A stretch of DNA of 64,000 bases from Tamilnaduibacter salinus (GTDB lineage Bacteria > Pseudomonadota > Gammaproteobacteria > Pseudomonadales > Oleiphilaceae). The number at the start of each line of letters is the position of its first letter. The stretch's first letter is position 1. The DNA lies in the NCBI RefSeq assembly GCF_003096655.1, contig NZ_QEKQ01000002.1, forward strand, positions 310,001-374,000, written 5' to 3'. The notes beneath the pieces are model-generated. The model had not been told where the DNA came from. It saw nothing but the letters and a program-made list of their open reading frames with translations, and searched no databases. Both the position numbers and the translations under genes were made by a program. Shown piece by piece: positions 17,983-27,952 of the stretch.

Positions 17983-18110
17983 GTCGTCCGTTGGACGACT
18001 CCGAAGTCGGAGACATCGGCTACAGGTGCCCGCTTTCAGGCCTTCCGGCTTTAAGCCCCTCAGACCTTAGAAATTTCTTTTTTCCGTGCTTTCCCTTTCT
18101 TTCCGTGGCG
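17983..18110. repeat. structured intergenic repeat, copy 1
   Basis: This sequence fills the gap between the convergent pabB and thrH and is strongly similar to 19801-19917. In order it has a hairpin GTCGTCC-GTT-GGACGAC (17983-17999), the hairpin CTCCGA-AG-TCGGAG (17999-18012), then ACATCGGCTACAGGTGCC, CTTTCAGGCCTTCCGGCTTT, and a TTTTTTCCGTGCTTTCC end. In the second copy the first hairpin has other bases but keeps the same stem and loop lengths, so the structure rather than the sequence is conserved there. No open frame or transposase is associated. Confidence 0.7.
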
Positions 18111-18116
18111 AACCAA

Positions 18117-18725
18117 TCAGTTCTCTGTACTGAGCTCCAGAAACTTCTCCCGCAACGCGTCGTAGTCGTGGACGGCCGGGAATTCGGGGAATTCGTCGAT
18201 GACGTTCTGCGGCGCGTGGAAGAGGATGCCGGCCTCGGCCTGTTTGAGCATGGTGGTATCGTTATAGGAATCGCCGGCGGCAATGACACGGTAGTTCAAC
18301 AGCTGGAAGGCACGGACGGACTGGCGTTTCGGGTCGGGCTGGCGCAGGTGGTAATCGGTGATGCGCCCTTCGTCGTTGACCGAGAGCTTGTGACAGAACA
18401 ACGTCGGATGACCGAGCTTGGCCATCAATGGCATGGCAAACTCGTAGAAGGTGTCCGACAGGATAATGACCTGAAAACGCTCACGCAGCCAGTCGATGAA
18501 CTCACGCGCGCCCGGGAGCGGGTCCAGCGTGTCGATGACCTCCTGGATTTCCTGCAGGCCGTACCCGTTTTCGTCGAGCAGGCGCAGGCGCTGCTGCATC
18601 AGCTCGTCATAGTCAGGCACATCCCGGGTCGTGGCCTTGAGCGCCTCAATCCCGGTTTTTTCCGCAAACTTGATCCAGATTTCAGGAATCAGGACGCCTT
18701 CGAGATCAAGACAAGCCAGTTCCAC
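18117..18725 (-). CDS. thrH: bifunctional phosphoserine phosphatase / homoserine phosphotransferase
   Basis: A HAD-superfamily enzyme of 202 residues that dephosphorylates phosphoserine and can transfer the phosphate to homoserine, linking serine and threonine synthesis. HAD motif I is ACLDLEGVL (D7, with Glu in place of the second Asp as in known ThrH), motif II ILSDTFYEF, and motif IV AAGDSYNDTTML. The C-terminal AGILFHAPQNV also matches the Pseudomonas protein. In P. aeruginosa thrH also neighbours pabB, cysH and cysB. It is convergent with pabB and divergent from cysH. Confidence 0.94.
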   Translation of the reverse strand: MELACLDLEGVLIPEIWIKFAEKTGIEALKATTRDVPDYDELMQQRLRLLDENGYGLQEIQEVIDTLDPLPGAREFIDWLRERFQVIILSDTFYEFAMPLMAKLGHPTLFCHKLSVNDEGRITDYHLRQPDPKRQSVRAFQLLNYRVIAAGDSYNDTTMLKQAEAGILFHAPQNVIDEFPEFPAVHDYDALREKFLELSTEN

Positions 18726-18872
18726 AGATCGCTCCCCTTATACCCAGCTCTTTATTGATACAGGGCGTTATCACCCTACTCTAAGCCCCGCGTCGGGCAC
18801 CGCATCATGCACGCTACGAGCCTTTGACAGGCTCGCATGATATGGCAACCGACGCCGGATTGCACCACCGCT

Positions 18873-18882
18873 ATAACGTTAT
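18873..18882. promoter_or_regulatory. candidate CysB site upstream of cysH
   Basis: The 228-base gap between divergent thrH and cysH contains the perfect palindrome ATAACGTTAT at 18873-18882, about 72 bases before the cysH start. CysB sites are degenerate and AT-rich, so this is only a candidate. The same gap also holds the hairpin CGAGCCT-TTGAC-AGGCTCG at 18817-18835, of unknown role. No clear -10/-35 pair was found. Confidence 0.3.
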
Positions 18883-18953
18883 GCAACCCTGTTACTTCTG
18901 ATAAGTGCCTGTCAGTGGTAGATTATCCCCACATTTCACGGGCGCTGATAAGA

Positions 18954-19679
18954 ATGGAAGACATTAAAGCACTGAATGAGAGCCTGAACGACCAATCGCC
19001 CCGCTCGATCCTGAAGCACGCGCTTAAGAGCTATGACAACATCGCCATTTCCTTCAGCGGGGCGGAGGATGTTGTCCTGATCGAACTGGCCCACAAGCTG
19101 ACGGACAACCTCCAGGTGTTCACGCTGGACACAGCCCGTCTGCACCCGGAGACCTATCGGTTCATCGATCGGGTCCGGCGGCACTACAACATCAACATCG
19201 AGATCCTGTTTCCGGACGCAAAAGAAGTGGAAGATCTTGTCACTCGCAAGGGCATGTTCAGCTTCTACGAAGACGGACATCACGAGTGCTGTGGCATTCG
19301 AAAGGTCAACCCGCTCAAGCGCAAACTGGCCACCGTGGATGCCTGGATTACCGGTCAGCGCAAAGACCAGAGCCCGGGCACCCGCAATGACGTGCCGGTG
19401 GTTCAGGTGGATGACGCGTTCTCAACAGACGACCACGAACTGATCAAGTTCAACCCGCTGGCCAACTGGACCTCCAAGGAGGTCTGGGACTACATCCGCA
19501 TGGCGGAGGCACCCTACAACGAGCTGCACGAAAAAGGCTTCGTCAGCATTGGGTGCGAACCCTGCACACGGCCCATCCTGCCCGGTCAGCACGAGCGCGA
19601 AGGTCGCTGGTGGTGGGAGGAGGAAACCAAGAAGGAATGCGGGTTGCACGCGGGGAATGTGATCGCGAGCGAGTCTTAA
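18954..19679 (+). CDS. cysH: assimilatory adenylyl-sulfate (APS) reductase
   Basis: Reduces APS to sulfite in sulfate assimilation. 241 residues from ATG 18954; the frame is open from 18837 but the upstream part lacks family character. All four 4Fe-4S ligands are present: C112 and C113 (HECCGIRKV), and C201 and C204 (GCEPCTRPI). They mark the bacterial APS reductase type rather than the cluster-free PAPS enzyme of E. coli. The catalytic Cys is C229 in KKECGLH. The PP-loop-like [10 protein letters not shown] is near residue 33. The neighbouring cysB fits regulation by CysB. Confidence 0.95.
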   Translation: MEDIKALNESLNDQSPRSILKHALKSYDNIAISFSGAEDVVLIELAHKLTDNLQVFTLDTARLHPETYRFIDRVRRHYNINIEILFPDAKEVEDLVTRKGMFSFYEDGHHECCGIRKVNPLKRKLATVDAWITGQRKDQSPGTRNDVPVVQVDDAFSTDDHELIKFNPLANWTSKEVWDYIRMAEAPYNELHEKGFVSIGCEPCTRPILPGQHEREGRWWWEEETKKECGLHAGNVIASES

Positions 19680-19734
19680 AGACCATTTTCGCCCTGGAAA
19701 AGCGCGCTTCGGGCAGAAGGGATGACAATGGGTT

Positions 19735-19917
19735 CTAAGGTTTTAAAGTCTGAAAGTTTTAAGGCGTGAGATCTGAGCTTGAGCCCGCTCCGGGGGTTCG
19801 GCAGCCCATCGGGCTGCTCCGAAGTCGGAGACATCAGCTACAGGTGCCAGCTTTCAGACCTTCCGACTTTAAAACCTTCAAACCTTAAAACGTCTTTTTT
19901 CCGTGCTTTCCGTGGCC
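19735..19917. repeat. structured intergenic repeat, copy 2, with AT-rich inverted arms
   Basis: This is the second copy of the element at 17983-18110, here between the convergent cysH and cysB. Hairpin one is GCAGCCC-ATC-GGGCTGC (19801-19817) and hairpin two CTCCGA-AG-TCGGAG; then come ACATCAGCTACAGGTGCC, CTTTCAGACCTTCCGACTTT and TTTTTTCCGTGCTTTCCGTGG. This copy also has a left arm at about 19735-19764 (GGTTTTAAAGTCTGAAAG) that is an approximate inverted match of the right arm CTTTCAGACC...GACTTTAAAACC, so the whole element could fold back on itself. It may also terminate the two facing transcripts. Confidence 0.65.
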
Positions 19918-19929
19918 TAAAACGCCATT

Positions 19930-20966
<1,037 letters not shown>

Positions 20967-21136
20967 AGATCCTAACGTCTAAAGTGGGAAGCCATGTCGG
21001 GACACCGATGCTCACCTGCCCCGCAGGAACGGGCTTCCGGATCAGGTTCCGATACCGTCAGACGTCCTGGACGCTGAGCACAACGGAACTGTTCCAGAGG
21101 TTCCAAAGCCACTGTTGGGTAGTGTAGATCATATAA

Positions 21137-21913
21137 ATGGACATTCTTCTCTACATACTGGCGGGCGCTGGCGTTGGGTTGGCCGTGGGTCTGACCGGTG
21201 TCGGCGGTGGTTCATTGATGACGCCGCTGCTGCTTATGTTCGGCTTTCCACCGCACATTGCCATCGGGACCGACCTGCTCTACGCGGCGATCACGAAAAG
21301 CTCCGGCGTCTTTGCCCATCATCGGCTCAAAACCATTGAATGGTCCATCGTTCTAAGGCTGCTGGCCGGGTGCGTTCCGGCATCCCTGCTCGCCATCTTT
21401 CTGCTGTCCCGCTTTTTTAACGAGCCCGGCGACTATCAGGGATTGTTGGTTACGGTACTCGGGGCAATGCTGCTGCTGACCTCCGTCGTGCTGATCTTCC
21501 GACCCTGGATTCTCCGGCATCGGGGCGAGAACACCGATGGGGCCTTCCTCGTGCGGTATCAGGGGCCCTTGACCGTTGTGGCCGGGCTGTTCCTCGGCTT
21601 CGCCGTGACGCTGTCGTCAGTTGGTGCGGGTGCATTTGGGACGGCCCTGTTGATGCTCCTGTATCCTCGATTGAGCGGCGTTCGTATCGTGGGAACCGAT
21701 CTGGCGTACGCTGTCCCACTCACGTTTCTCGCCGGCATGGGACACTGGCACCTCGGCAACATCGACTGGCAACTGCTGGGCGCTCTTCTGATCGGGTCCA
21801 TACCGGCCATCCAGGTCGGCACCCGGATCGCCCGGAAGATTCCCAACCGGGTACTGCAGTCGACGCTGGCCGGTATCCTGTTGATGATTGGCCTCAAGTA
21901 CACCTTCTTCTGA
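21137..21913 (+). CDS. TauE/SafE (TSUP) family sulfite/anion exporter
   Basis: A 258-residue inner-membrane protein with about eight hydrophobic segments and the family signatures GLTGVGGGSLMTPLLLMFGF and IGTDLLYAAITKSSG, repeated in degenerate form in the second half (SSVGAGAFGTALLMLLYPRL and RIVGTDLAYAVPL). TSUP proteins export sulfite, sulfoacetate or related anions. The position next to cysB and cysH suggests sulfite or another sulfur anion as substrate. The start ATG lacks a clear ribosome site, but no better one exists. Confidence 0.88.
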   Translation: MDILLYILAGAGVGLAVGLTGVGGGSLMTPLLLMFGFPPHIAIGTDLLYAAITKSSGVFAHHRLKTIEWSIVLRLLAGCVPASLLAIFLLSRFFNEPGDYQGLLVTVLGAMLLLTSVVLIFRPWILRHRGENTDGAFLVRYQGPLTVVAGLFLGFAVTLSSVGAGAFGTALLMLLYPRLSGVRIVGTDLAYAVPLTFLAGMGHWHLGNIDWQLLGALLIGSIPAIQVGTRIARKIPNRVLQSTLAGILLMIGLKYTFF

Positions 21914-22057
21914 CCGCGTCCAGTGTCTGGCATACTCTTGCGGAATGGATCAGCACTTCCTTAACCCCTTGACTTGACGCCCCATGGAACGACAATCGTC
22001 GCTGCGGTGTCCGATCTGATACGGACGCTCCGACGCACTGGCTAAACACGGACGCTC

Positions 22058-24757
22058 ATGCTGCTGACCACCAAATTTTTCCGGCCGGCTCCCGACCCGG
22101 ACGCCATTCGTCGTCCCCGTCTGCTGGAGCGGCTTGCGCCGCGCACGCGAAAAAGACTGAATCTGGTGATCGCGCCTGCCGGTTTCGGCAAGACCACCCT
22201 GGTCAGCCAGTGGTGTGATGAACAGGAGGGCCGTCTCGCCTGGTTATCCCTGGACAGCAGCGACGATGACCCGCGTCGTTTCTGGCAATACCTCTGCGGC
22301 GCGTTCGAACAGGCCGGGGTCGATGGCCTGGGCGATTGCCAGTCCGCATTCCAGACGTGCGCCCTTCATGAGATCGAGGGCGCGATCACAGGGCTGATCA
22401 ACGCTCTGGTCGCGTCGGCCGAACACCGCCTGCACCTGGTGCTGGACGACATGCACGAGGTTGAGGACCCGGCGATTCACCGCCAGCTGACGTATCTCGT
22501 CGACTATCTCCCGCCGACCGTGATGGTAACGCTGGTCTCCCGCACGGAACCTGCGCTGCCGGTGGCCCGCTGGCGCGTCCGGCACTGGGTCGACGATGTA
22601 CCACCACAAATGCTTGCGTTCTCGGAAGAGGAGTGCCAGCGCTTTTTCAGTGATTACATGGCGATTCCACTCGACGCCGACCAGGCGCGGACCATCTGGC
22701 AACGCACGGAGGGCTGGGTCGCCGCGATGCAGCTCAGTGCCCTCTCCGCGCCCGACGACCCGGTGAACCGCGGGGCCGACGCCGCGCCCTCCCCGATCTC
22801 GGGGCGGGAAATCAGTGACTACATCCTGACCGAAATCCTTGAACAACAGTCCGACGAGATTGCCGAATTCCTGCTCGCGACCGCCTGCTGCCTGCGCCTG
22901 ACCGCGTCGCTGTGTGACAGCATCCGCGGTGCCACGGACAGTCAGACCATTCTCGAGTCCCTCAGTCGGCGGCATCTGTTCCTGATTCCTCTCGACACGC
23001 GTGATGAGTGGTTCCGTTACCACGACCTGTTTCGTGAAGCACTGTTTCTGCGTCTCGAACAGACGGACCCCAAGCAGTTGGCCGAACGGCAGTCACGCAC
23101 CATTCACTGGCTTCTCGAACACGACCACATTCAGGAAGCCATCGCGCAACTGATTCAGCTTGAGGACTGGTCCTGGCTGGCCAACGTCCTTGAACAGCAT
23201 GGCAACAACCTGATTCAGGGCGGTTTTCACCTGCCTGTTCTGGAATGGCTGGACCGGCTTCCGCCGGGGACGGTCGACGACAATCCGCAGCTGGCCATGC
23301 TGCGCATCTGGGCCAACTTCTTCGCCAACCGCCTGGACGCCGTTGAACCCCAACTGGATCGCCTGGAGGACCTGCTTGATCGGCGTGTGGCGGAGTCTCA
23401 CCCGGACGCCGAAGGGGCCCTGGGCCTGAACAGCGAGATCTCCCTGATGCGCTCGTACCTCGCCCGGACCCAGAGCGATCTGGAAAGCGCGGCAGACCTG
23501 ACCCGACAGGTGTTGCAGGATCTCGACCACACCCAGATGCCCCTGAAATCGGTCACCTATTACGGGATTGGCCTCGATTACTTCAGTCAGGGGGACCTGC
23601 CAGCAGCCGAGGAAGCCCTGCAGTCCGCCGTCTCCTATGGGCAGATCGAACGCAAGCCCTCAACCGTGCTGTCCAGTGGCGGGCTGCTGTCGTGGATTCA
23701 GTTCAACCGGGGGCACAACGACGTTGCGCTCAAGACCGCGGTCAGTATTCGCGAGTGGATTGACCGGCATTACACCGACCCCTCCCAGCCGCGACTGATT
23801 TCCTGCTGGCAAAACTGCTCACTGATTGAGATCTATCGCGAGCGGGACCAGCTTGACCTGGCCGAAACCTATCTGGCCCCCCTGACCGGACACCTGCAGA
23901 GCGGGACCGAACCGGGCCAGCACGTCATCATCCAGTATGCCCGTGCCCATCTGGCGTTCACACGGGGTGACTATCAGACCGCCATTGAGGCGCTGGACGA
24001 TGCGGAAGCCGTGCTTGAACGCCGCCGCGATCACATCATTTTCGAGCCGCCCAGTCTGTCCGCGCTTCGGGCCCGTTGCTGGTTGGCCCAGAATCGCCTA
24101 GACGACGCCCGGGGCTGGCTGGATAGCCGCGAGAACGTCACTTTCCGGAATCCGCTCAATCGAGAACAGAACCGGATTACGGCGGCCCGGGTGTTGATTG
24201 CACTGGGCGAACCCAAGAACGCCATCAGCCAGCTCAGCCCCCTACGGCTGTCCACGGAACGCGATCAACACCACCGTCACCTGATCGAAGTGCTGACCGT
24301 CTACGCCGAAGCGATGGACGCGCTGAACCAGCCGAACGAGGCGCAGACCGTGCTCACAGAAGCCCTCAAACGCGGCGCCCGGGAGCAGTTCTTCCGTCTG
24401 TTTGTCGAGGAGAGTCCGCGAATCCACCGGCTGATCGGCGACAATCACCACGCAGCGATTCCTCAGGAGTACCTTGAGGCATTGAAATCGCGGTTGCCGG
24501 AAAGCGACGAGGAAACCGCCGCCCCATCCGAGGACGGTCCGGTCGCGGTTGACGGGTTGGTCGAGCCCCTGTCCGCCCGTGAAATGGAGGTGTTGCGGCT
24601 GATCAATGACGGGCTCGCCAACCGGGAGATTGCCGAATCCATGAACGTGGCCGCCACGACGGTAAAGGCGCACATCCGGAACCTCTATGGCAAACTGGAC
24701 GTGAAAAGCCGCACCGAGGCGCTGGCACGGGCACGGAAGCTGGGCGTGCTGTCGTGA
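22058..24757 (+). CDS. MalT-like LuxR family ATP-dependent transcriptional regulator
   Basis: An 899-residue STAND-type regulator. It begins LLTTKFFRPAPDPDAIRRPR, typical of MalT, has Walker A APAGFGKTTL near residue 42 and Walker B HLVLDDMHEV near 130, then a winged region, a long helical TPR-like sensor part (about 350-800), and a LuxR HTH at about 833-899 (LSAREMEVLRLINDGLANRE and AATTVKAHIRNLYGKLDVKS). Such proteins bind DNA after being activated by ATP and an inducer; the inducer is unknown here. In P. aeruginosa similar regulators also lie near the pabB/thrH/cysH/cysB block, so the neighbourhood is conserved. A terminator follows 209 bases after the stop. Confidence 0.92.
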   Translation: MLLTTKFFRPAPDPDAIRRPRLLERLAPRTRKRLNLVIAPAGFGKTTLVSQWCDEQEGRLAWLSLDSSDDDPRRFWQYLCGAFEQAGVDGLGDCQSAFQTCALHEIEGAITGLINALVASAEHRLHLVLDDMHEVEDPAIHRQLTYLVDYLPPTVMVTLVSRTEPALPVARWRVRHWVDDVPPQMLAFSEEECQRFFSDYMAIPLDADQARTIWQRTEGWVAAMQLSALSAPDDPVNRGADAAPSPISGREISDYILTEILEQQSDEIAEFLLATACCLRLTASLCDSIRGATDSQTILESLSRRHLFLIPLDTRDEWFRYHDLFREALFLRLEQTDPKQLAERQSRTIHWLLEHDHIQEAIAQLIQLEDWSWLANVLEQHGNNLIQGGFHLPVLEWLDRLPPGTVDDNPQLAMLRIWANFFANRLDAVEPQLDRLEDLLDRRVAESHPDAEGALGLNSEISLMRSYLARTQSDLESAADLTRQVLQDLDHTQMPLKSVTYYGIGLDYFSQGDLPAAEEALQSAVSYGQIERKPSTVLSSGGLLSWIQFNRGHNDVALKTAVSIREWIDRHYTDPSQPRLISCWQNCSLIEIYRERDQLDLAETYLAPLTGHLQSGTEPGQHVIIQYARAHLAFTRGDYQTAIEALDDAEAVLERRRDHIIFEPPSLSALRARCWLAQNRLDDARGWLDSRENVTFRNPLNREQNRITAARVLIALGEPKNAISQLSPLRLSTERDQHHRHLIEVLTVYAEAMDALNQPNEAQTVLTEALKRGAREQFFRLFVEESPRIHRLIGDNHHAAIPQEYLEALKSRLPESDEETAAPSEDGPVAVDGLVEPLSAREMEVLRLINDGLANREIAESMNVAATTVKAHIRNLYGKLDVKSRTEALARARKLGVLS

Positions 24758-24965
24758 ATCATCAGCAATTTCGTGACATGGCTCACATTTTCTCTTCCTT
24801 TTTTGAGCCCACTACGCCCTTTGGACGATCCCCTACGCCCCTCCTCCCCCCTAGAATTTCCATTAACGGTGAGGGCACGCCCTCCCACGGAATTTGAAAT
24901 CAGGCCTTTCACTTTCCGCTTTTTTGTTGCTTGTTTTCAGGGACCTTTCACGAGCCCTGTTCCCG

Positions 24966-24999
24966 AAGGCGCCTTCCAGCTGGAACGGCGCCTTTTTTT
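24966..24999 (+). terminator. rho-independent terminator after the MalT-like gene
   Basis: AAGGCGCC at 24966-24973 pairs with GGCGCCTT at 24987-24994, followed by five more T. The 13-base loop contains the palindrome TTCCAGCTGGAA, which can extend the stem. It ends 44 bases before the stop of the convergent dinG. The 285-base gap 24758-25042 otherwise holds pyrimidine-rich sequence with no gene. Confidence 0.85.
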
Positions 25000-25042
25000 A
25001 TGGATGTCTGCGGGAGCGCTGTAAGCGAGCTGTGGCGAGTGA

Positions 25043-27184
25043 CTACTCAATCACCCGGCGGAAGGGAGGCAGCGCGTCCAGCAATAGCTGGCCGTATCGG
25101 CGCGTGACAATGCGGCGGTCGAGAATGGTGATGCGGCCCTGATCGTCTTCTTTACGCAGTAACCGGCCGGCCGCCTGAACCAATTTGATGGACGCGTCCG
25201 GCACCGTGATCTCCATGAACGGGTTACGCCCCTGGGACTGGACCCACTCGCTCAGACTGGCCTCGATGGGGTCGTCCGGCACCGAGAACGGCAATCGCGT
25301 GATCACCACGTGCTCCAGATACTCTCCCGGCAGATCAATCCCTTCCGCAAAGCTGGCCACGCCAAACAGAACGCTTGGCTGACCGGCATCGATCCGCTCC
25401 CGATGACGCCGCAGCACTTCCGCACGCGCGTAATCGTCCTGAGTGGTGATCCGGCCCGGCCAGTCAGGCGACAATCGCTCATGCACCGTTCGCATCTGTT
25501 TGCGGGACGTGAACAGCACGAGAACGGCCTGATGGTCTTCCCAGATACCCGGCAGCTTCGCCACCAGCTCACCAGTGAACGCCTCGGTGTCGTTAGGCAT
25601 CGCCGTCATCGCCGGCACCTCAACGGTGGCCATTTCATCGTAACGAAACGCGCTGGGAACGACGAGGTAGTGGCTCTCTTCCGGCAATCCGGCACGGGCC
25701 TTGAGCCGATCGAACCGCCCGAGCGCCGTCAGCGTGGCACTGGTCAGGATGGCGGCCCAGGCCCGCGACCAGAGTCGGGACTGAAGAAGGCCGCTGGCCA
25801 TGACCGGGCTGCTGTAGAGAGTGATGTCCTCAGCCTGATCATAGACCTGGCGCACCACCCAGCGGGCCGACGGCGGGCCGTCACCGGAGCGGTCCTCGCG
25901 CCATGCCGACCACAACCGGAGCTGATCCTCTGCCCGGGCATGAAGGGTCCCGGCCACCGGATACCAGTTCTCCGCCGTTTCACGGTCGATGTCGTGCTCA
26001 CGGTTCTCGTCAAACCCTTTCTGGAATTCGTCCACCAGGGCATCGAGCTGGCGGGTCAGTGTCGCCGTCGCCGTGGCCGCTTCATCCGCCAGACCCGCCA
26101 GCACTTCCGGAAGCTCGCCGTCAGGATAACGCCAGCGCCCATTTCCACGGTCATCGGCATTCTCCCAATCCGTGTTCCCGGTGATGTCGTCAAGGACGCG
26201 TTGTAGAATCGGGTCCAGATCCCGCGCCGCATCACTGATCCTCGTGACCGTTTTCGCGGCCTGAGAGTCCGGTGCGAGCCAGGGCTGAAGCTTCGTCAGG
26301 ATCTGGGACAGTTGCTTCAGCCAGCTCCGGGTTCCACCGAGGCTGACGGAGGCGGCAAAATGCCCCAGCGCCTTTTCGGGCAGATGGTGCGCCTCATCGA
26401 AGATGTAGATGGCGTCCTCGGGTTTGGGCAGGATCGCACCGCCCCCAAGCGCCAGATCAGCCAGCACCAGATCATGATTGGCGACGATGACGTCGGTGTC
26501 TTCCAGACCATCCCGGGCCTTGAAGAACGCACAGCTGTCAAAATAGCTGCAGTGCCGGTTGGTGCACTGTCGGTGGTCCGTGGTCACCCGGCGCCAGGTT
26601 TCATCGGTGATGGGCTCCGGCCAGTGATCCCGGTCCCCGTCCCAGTGCCCGCTGGCATAGCTGGAGAGCATGTACTCAAGGAATTCCCGGGTGTCGCCGG
26701 AATCCTCATCGCCACGCCCCTCCAACAGCTCGAGCGGCATGGTCTCACTTTCGGTATTGCCCTCGTCATGGAGACGACCTTCCAGGCGGGACAGACACAG
26801 ATAACGTCCCCGTCCCTTGGCAAGTGTCCAGTTGAAATCGAGCGACGCGTGCTGGCGAACATCGGGCAGATCCTTCTGGACGATCTGGTCCTGCAGGGCG
26901 ACCGTCGCCGTCGAAATCACCAGTTTCTTCCCCAGAGCCTGGGCCATGGGAATGGCGGCCATAAGATACGCCAGCGTCTTTCCCGTGCCCGTGCCCGCTT
27001 CCACCACGCAGGCGGACGGCGGTGACGTCCGTTCGTCGCCATCGCTGGTAATACCGCCCAGGTACCGGGCGATCTCAGCAATCATCAGGCGCTGGCCGTA
27101 GCGGGCCCGGATCGACTTACCGGCAAGTACGTCGCGATACGCCTGCTGAATCTGTTGTTTAACCTCCTCCGAAAGCGCCTTCAT
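25043..27184 (-). CDS. dinG: ATP-dependent DNA helicase DinG
   Basis: An XPD-like 5'-3' helicase of 713 residues that resolves R-loops and other structures in DNA repair and replication. Walker A is VVEAGTGTGKTLAYL, the DEAH box is IFDEAHHLPEKALGHF, and motif VI is QAAGRLLRKEDDQG. Four iron-sulfur cysteines are visible in the expected place: GRYLCLSR, then CTNRHCSYFDSC. It is the last gene of an exeA-gspB-dinG run; its ATG overlaps the gspB stop by four bases, so it may be co-expressed with the pilotin-type pair. Confidence 0.93.
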   Translation of the reverse strand: MKALSEEVKQQIQQAYRDVLAGKSIRARYGQRLMIAEIARYLGGITSDGDERTSPPSACVVEAGTGTGKTLAYLMAAIPMAQALGKKLVISTATVALQDQIVQKDLPDVRQHASLDFNWTLAKGRGRYLCLSRLEGRLHDEGNTESETMPLELLEGRGDEDSGDTREFLEYMLSSYASGHWDGDRDHWPEPITDETWRRVTTDHRQCTNRHCSYFDSCAFFKARDGLEDTDVIVANHDLVLADLALGGGAILPKPEDAIYIFDEAHHLPEKALGHFAASVSLGGTRSWLKQLSQILTKLQPWLAPDSQAAKTVTRISDAARDLDPILQRVLDDITGNTDWENADDRGNGRWRYPDGELPEVLAGLADEAATATATLTRQLDALVDEFQKGFDENREHDIDRETAENWYPVAGTLHARAEDQLRLWSAWREDRSGDGPPSARWVVRQVYDQAEDITLYSSPVMASGLLQSRLWSRAWAAILTSATLTALGRFDRLKARAGLPEESHYLVVPSAFRYDEMATVEVPAMTAMPNDTEAFTGELVAKLPGIWEDHQAVLVLFTSRKQMRTVHERLSPDWPGRITTQDDYARAEVLRRHRERIDAGQPSVLFGVASFAEGIDLPGEYLEHVVITRLPFSVPDDPIEASLSEWVQSQGRNPFMEITVPDASIKLVQAAGRLLRKEDDQGRITILDRRIVTRRYGQLLLDALPPFRRVIE

Positions 27185-27951
27185 TGGGGACTGCTCCAGT
27201 CCCGGACCACGCCGACCCGGAACCGCTCCCCATCGGCGAACAGAACCACCCCGTTTTCCGTGATGCCCTCCACCCGGACACCGGAGAACCGGTCCCCGGG
27301 TCGCAGATAATGGCCGTTGATCATCACGCGACGGGCATCGGGGTCGGACGCATACACATGGCTGCTGAAGCGCAGATCCGGAATGCCGCGCTGGAACGAC
27401 AGCGGCATTTCATTCAGCGATGGCACCGATGCGGACGGCTGCCAGCCGGACCCGCCACCGTTTGAAGAGGCACTCGGGACAATCAGTGTCGGCTTGTCAC
27501 CGGACGGCTGGTCCCCGGAGGTTTCAGTCGCCGCCGGTTCACTGACCGCTTGAGAGCCCGAACTGGCCCGCGGCGAGGGCACCGGGTCCGGTTCGTTCTC
27601 TTGTGTTTGCGGCGGACTCGCAGGCGCCGAAGAGACCGCCGTCTGTTGGTTCGCAGTCGATGTCACTGCCTGATCCGATGGTGGTGGTGAAGGCCTGGAT
27701 TCAGACGATGGAGCCACCGGCGGGCGGACCTCTGCCCCCGTTGACGACGGCAGCAGGGAACCGGCCTCCGGCCAGAAAATCACGCCGAGAACCAGAGCAT
27801 TGATCAGTAACGCCACTGCGACCCACACGACGCCCAGGCCACGCTTGCGCTTCGACCCCTGGGCCATCTGCAGCGGACGGTTAATATCCGGCACTTCGCC
27901 GCGACGGCGCTCCGCTTCGGACTTCTGCAGGGCATCGAGAATATACGACAT
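27181..27951 (-). CDS. gspB: general secretion pathway protein GspB/ExeB-like
   Basis: A 256-residue bitopic inner-membrane protein. The N-terminal SYILDALQKSEAERRRGEVP is the family signature, a TM follows at about residues 40-62 (VVWVAVALLINALVLGVIF), then a Ser/Pro-rich periplasmic linker, and a C-terminal T2SSB domain at about 185-256 (MINGHYLRPGDRFSGVRVEG). With ExeA it helps place the type II secretin in the peptidoglycan. One base separates it from exeA. No other type II secretion gene is in the window. Confidence 0.88.
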   Translation of the reverse strand: MSYILDALQKSEAERRRGEVPDINRPLQMAQGSKRKRGLGVVWVAVALLINALVLGVIFWPEAGSLLPSSTGAEVRPPVAPSSESRPSPPPSDQAVTSTANQQTAVSSAPASPPQTQENEPDPVPSPRASSGSQAVSEPAATETSGDQPSGDKPTLIVPSASSNGGGSGWQPSASVPSLNEMPLSFQRGIPDLRFSSHVYASDPDARRVMINGHYLRPGDRFSGVRVEGITENGVVLFADGERFRVGVVRDWSSPQ

Positions 27952-27952
27952 A

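Noticed and set aside
18817-18835. Hairpin CGAGCCT-TTGAC-AGGCTCG as a terminator or promoter (it contains TTGACA)
   Set aside because: It is between divergent genes, has no T run, and no -10 box lies at a suitable distance from TTGACA.
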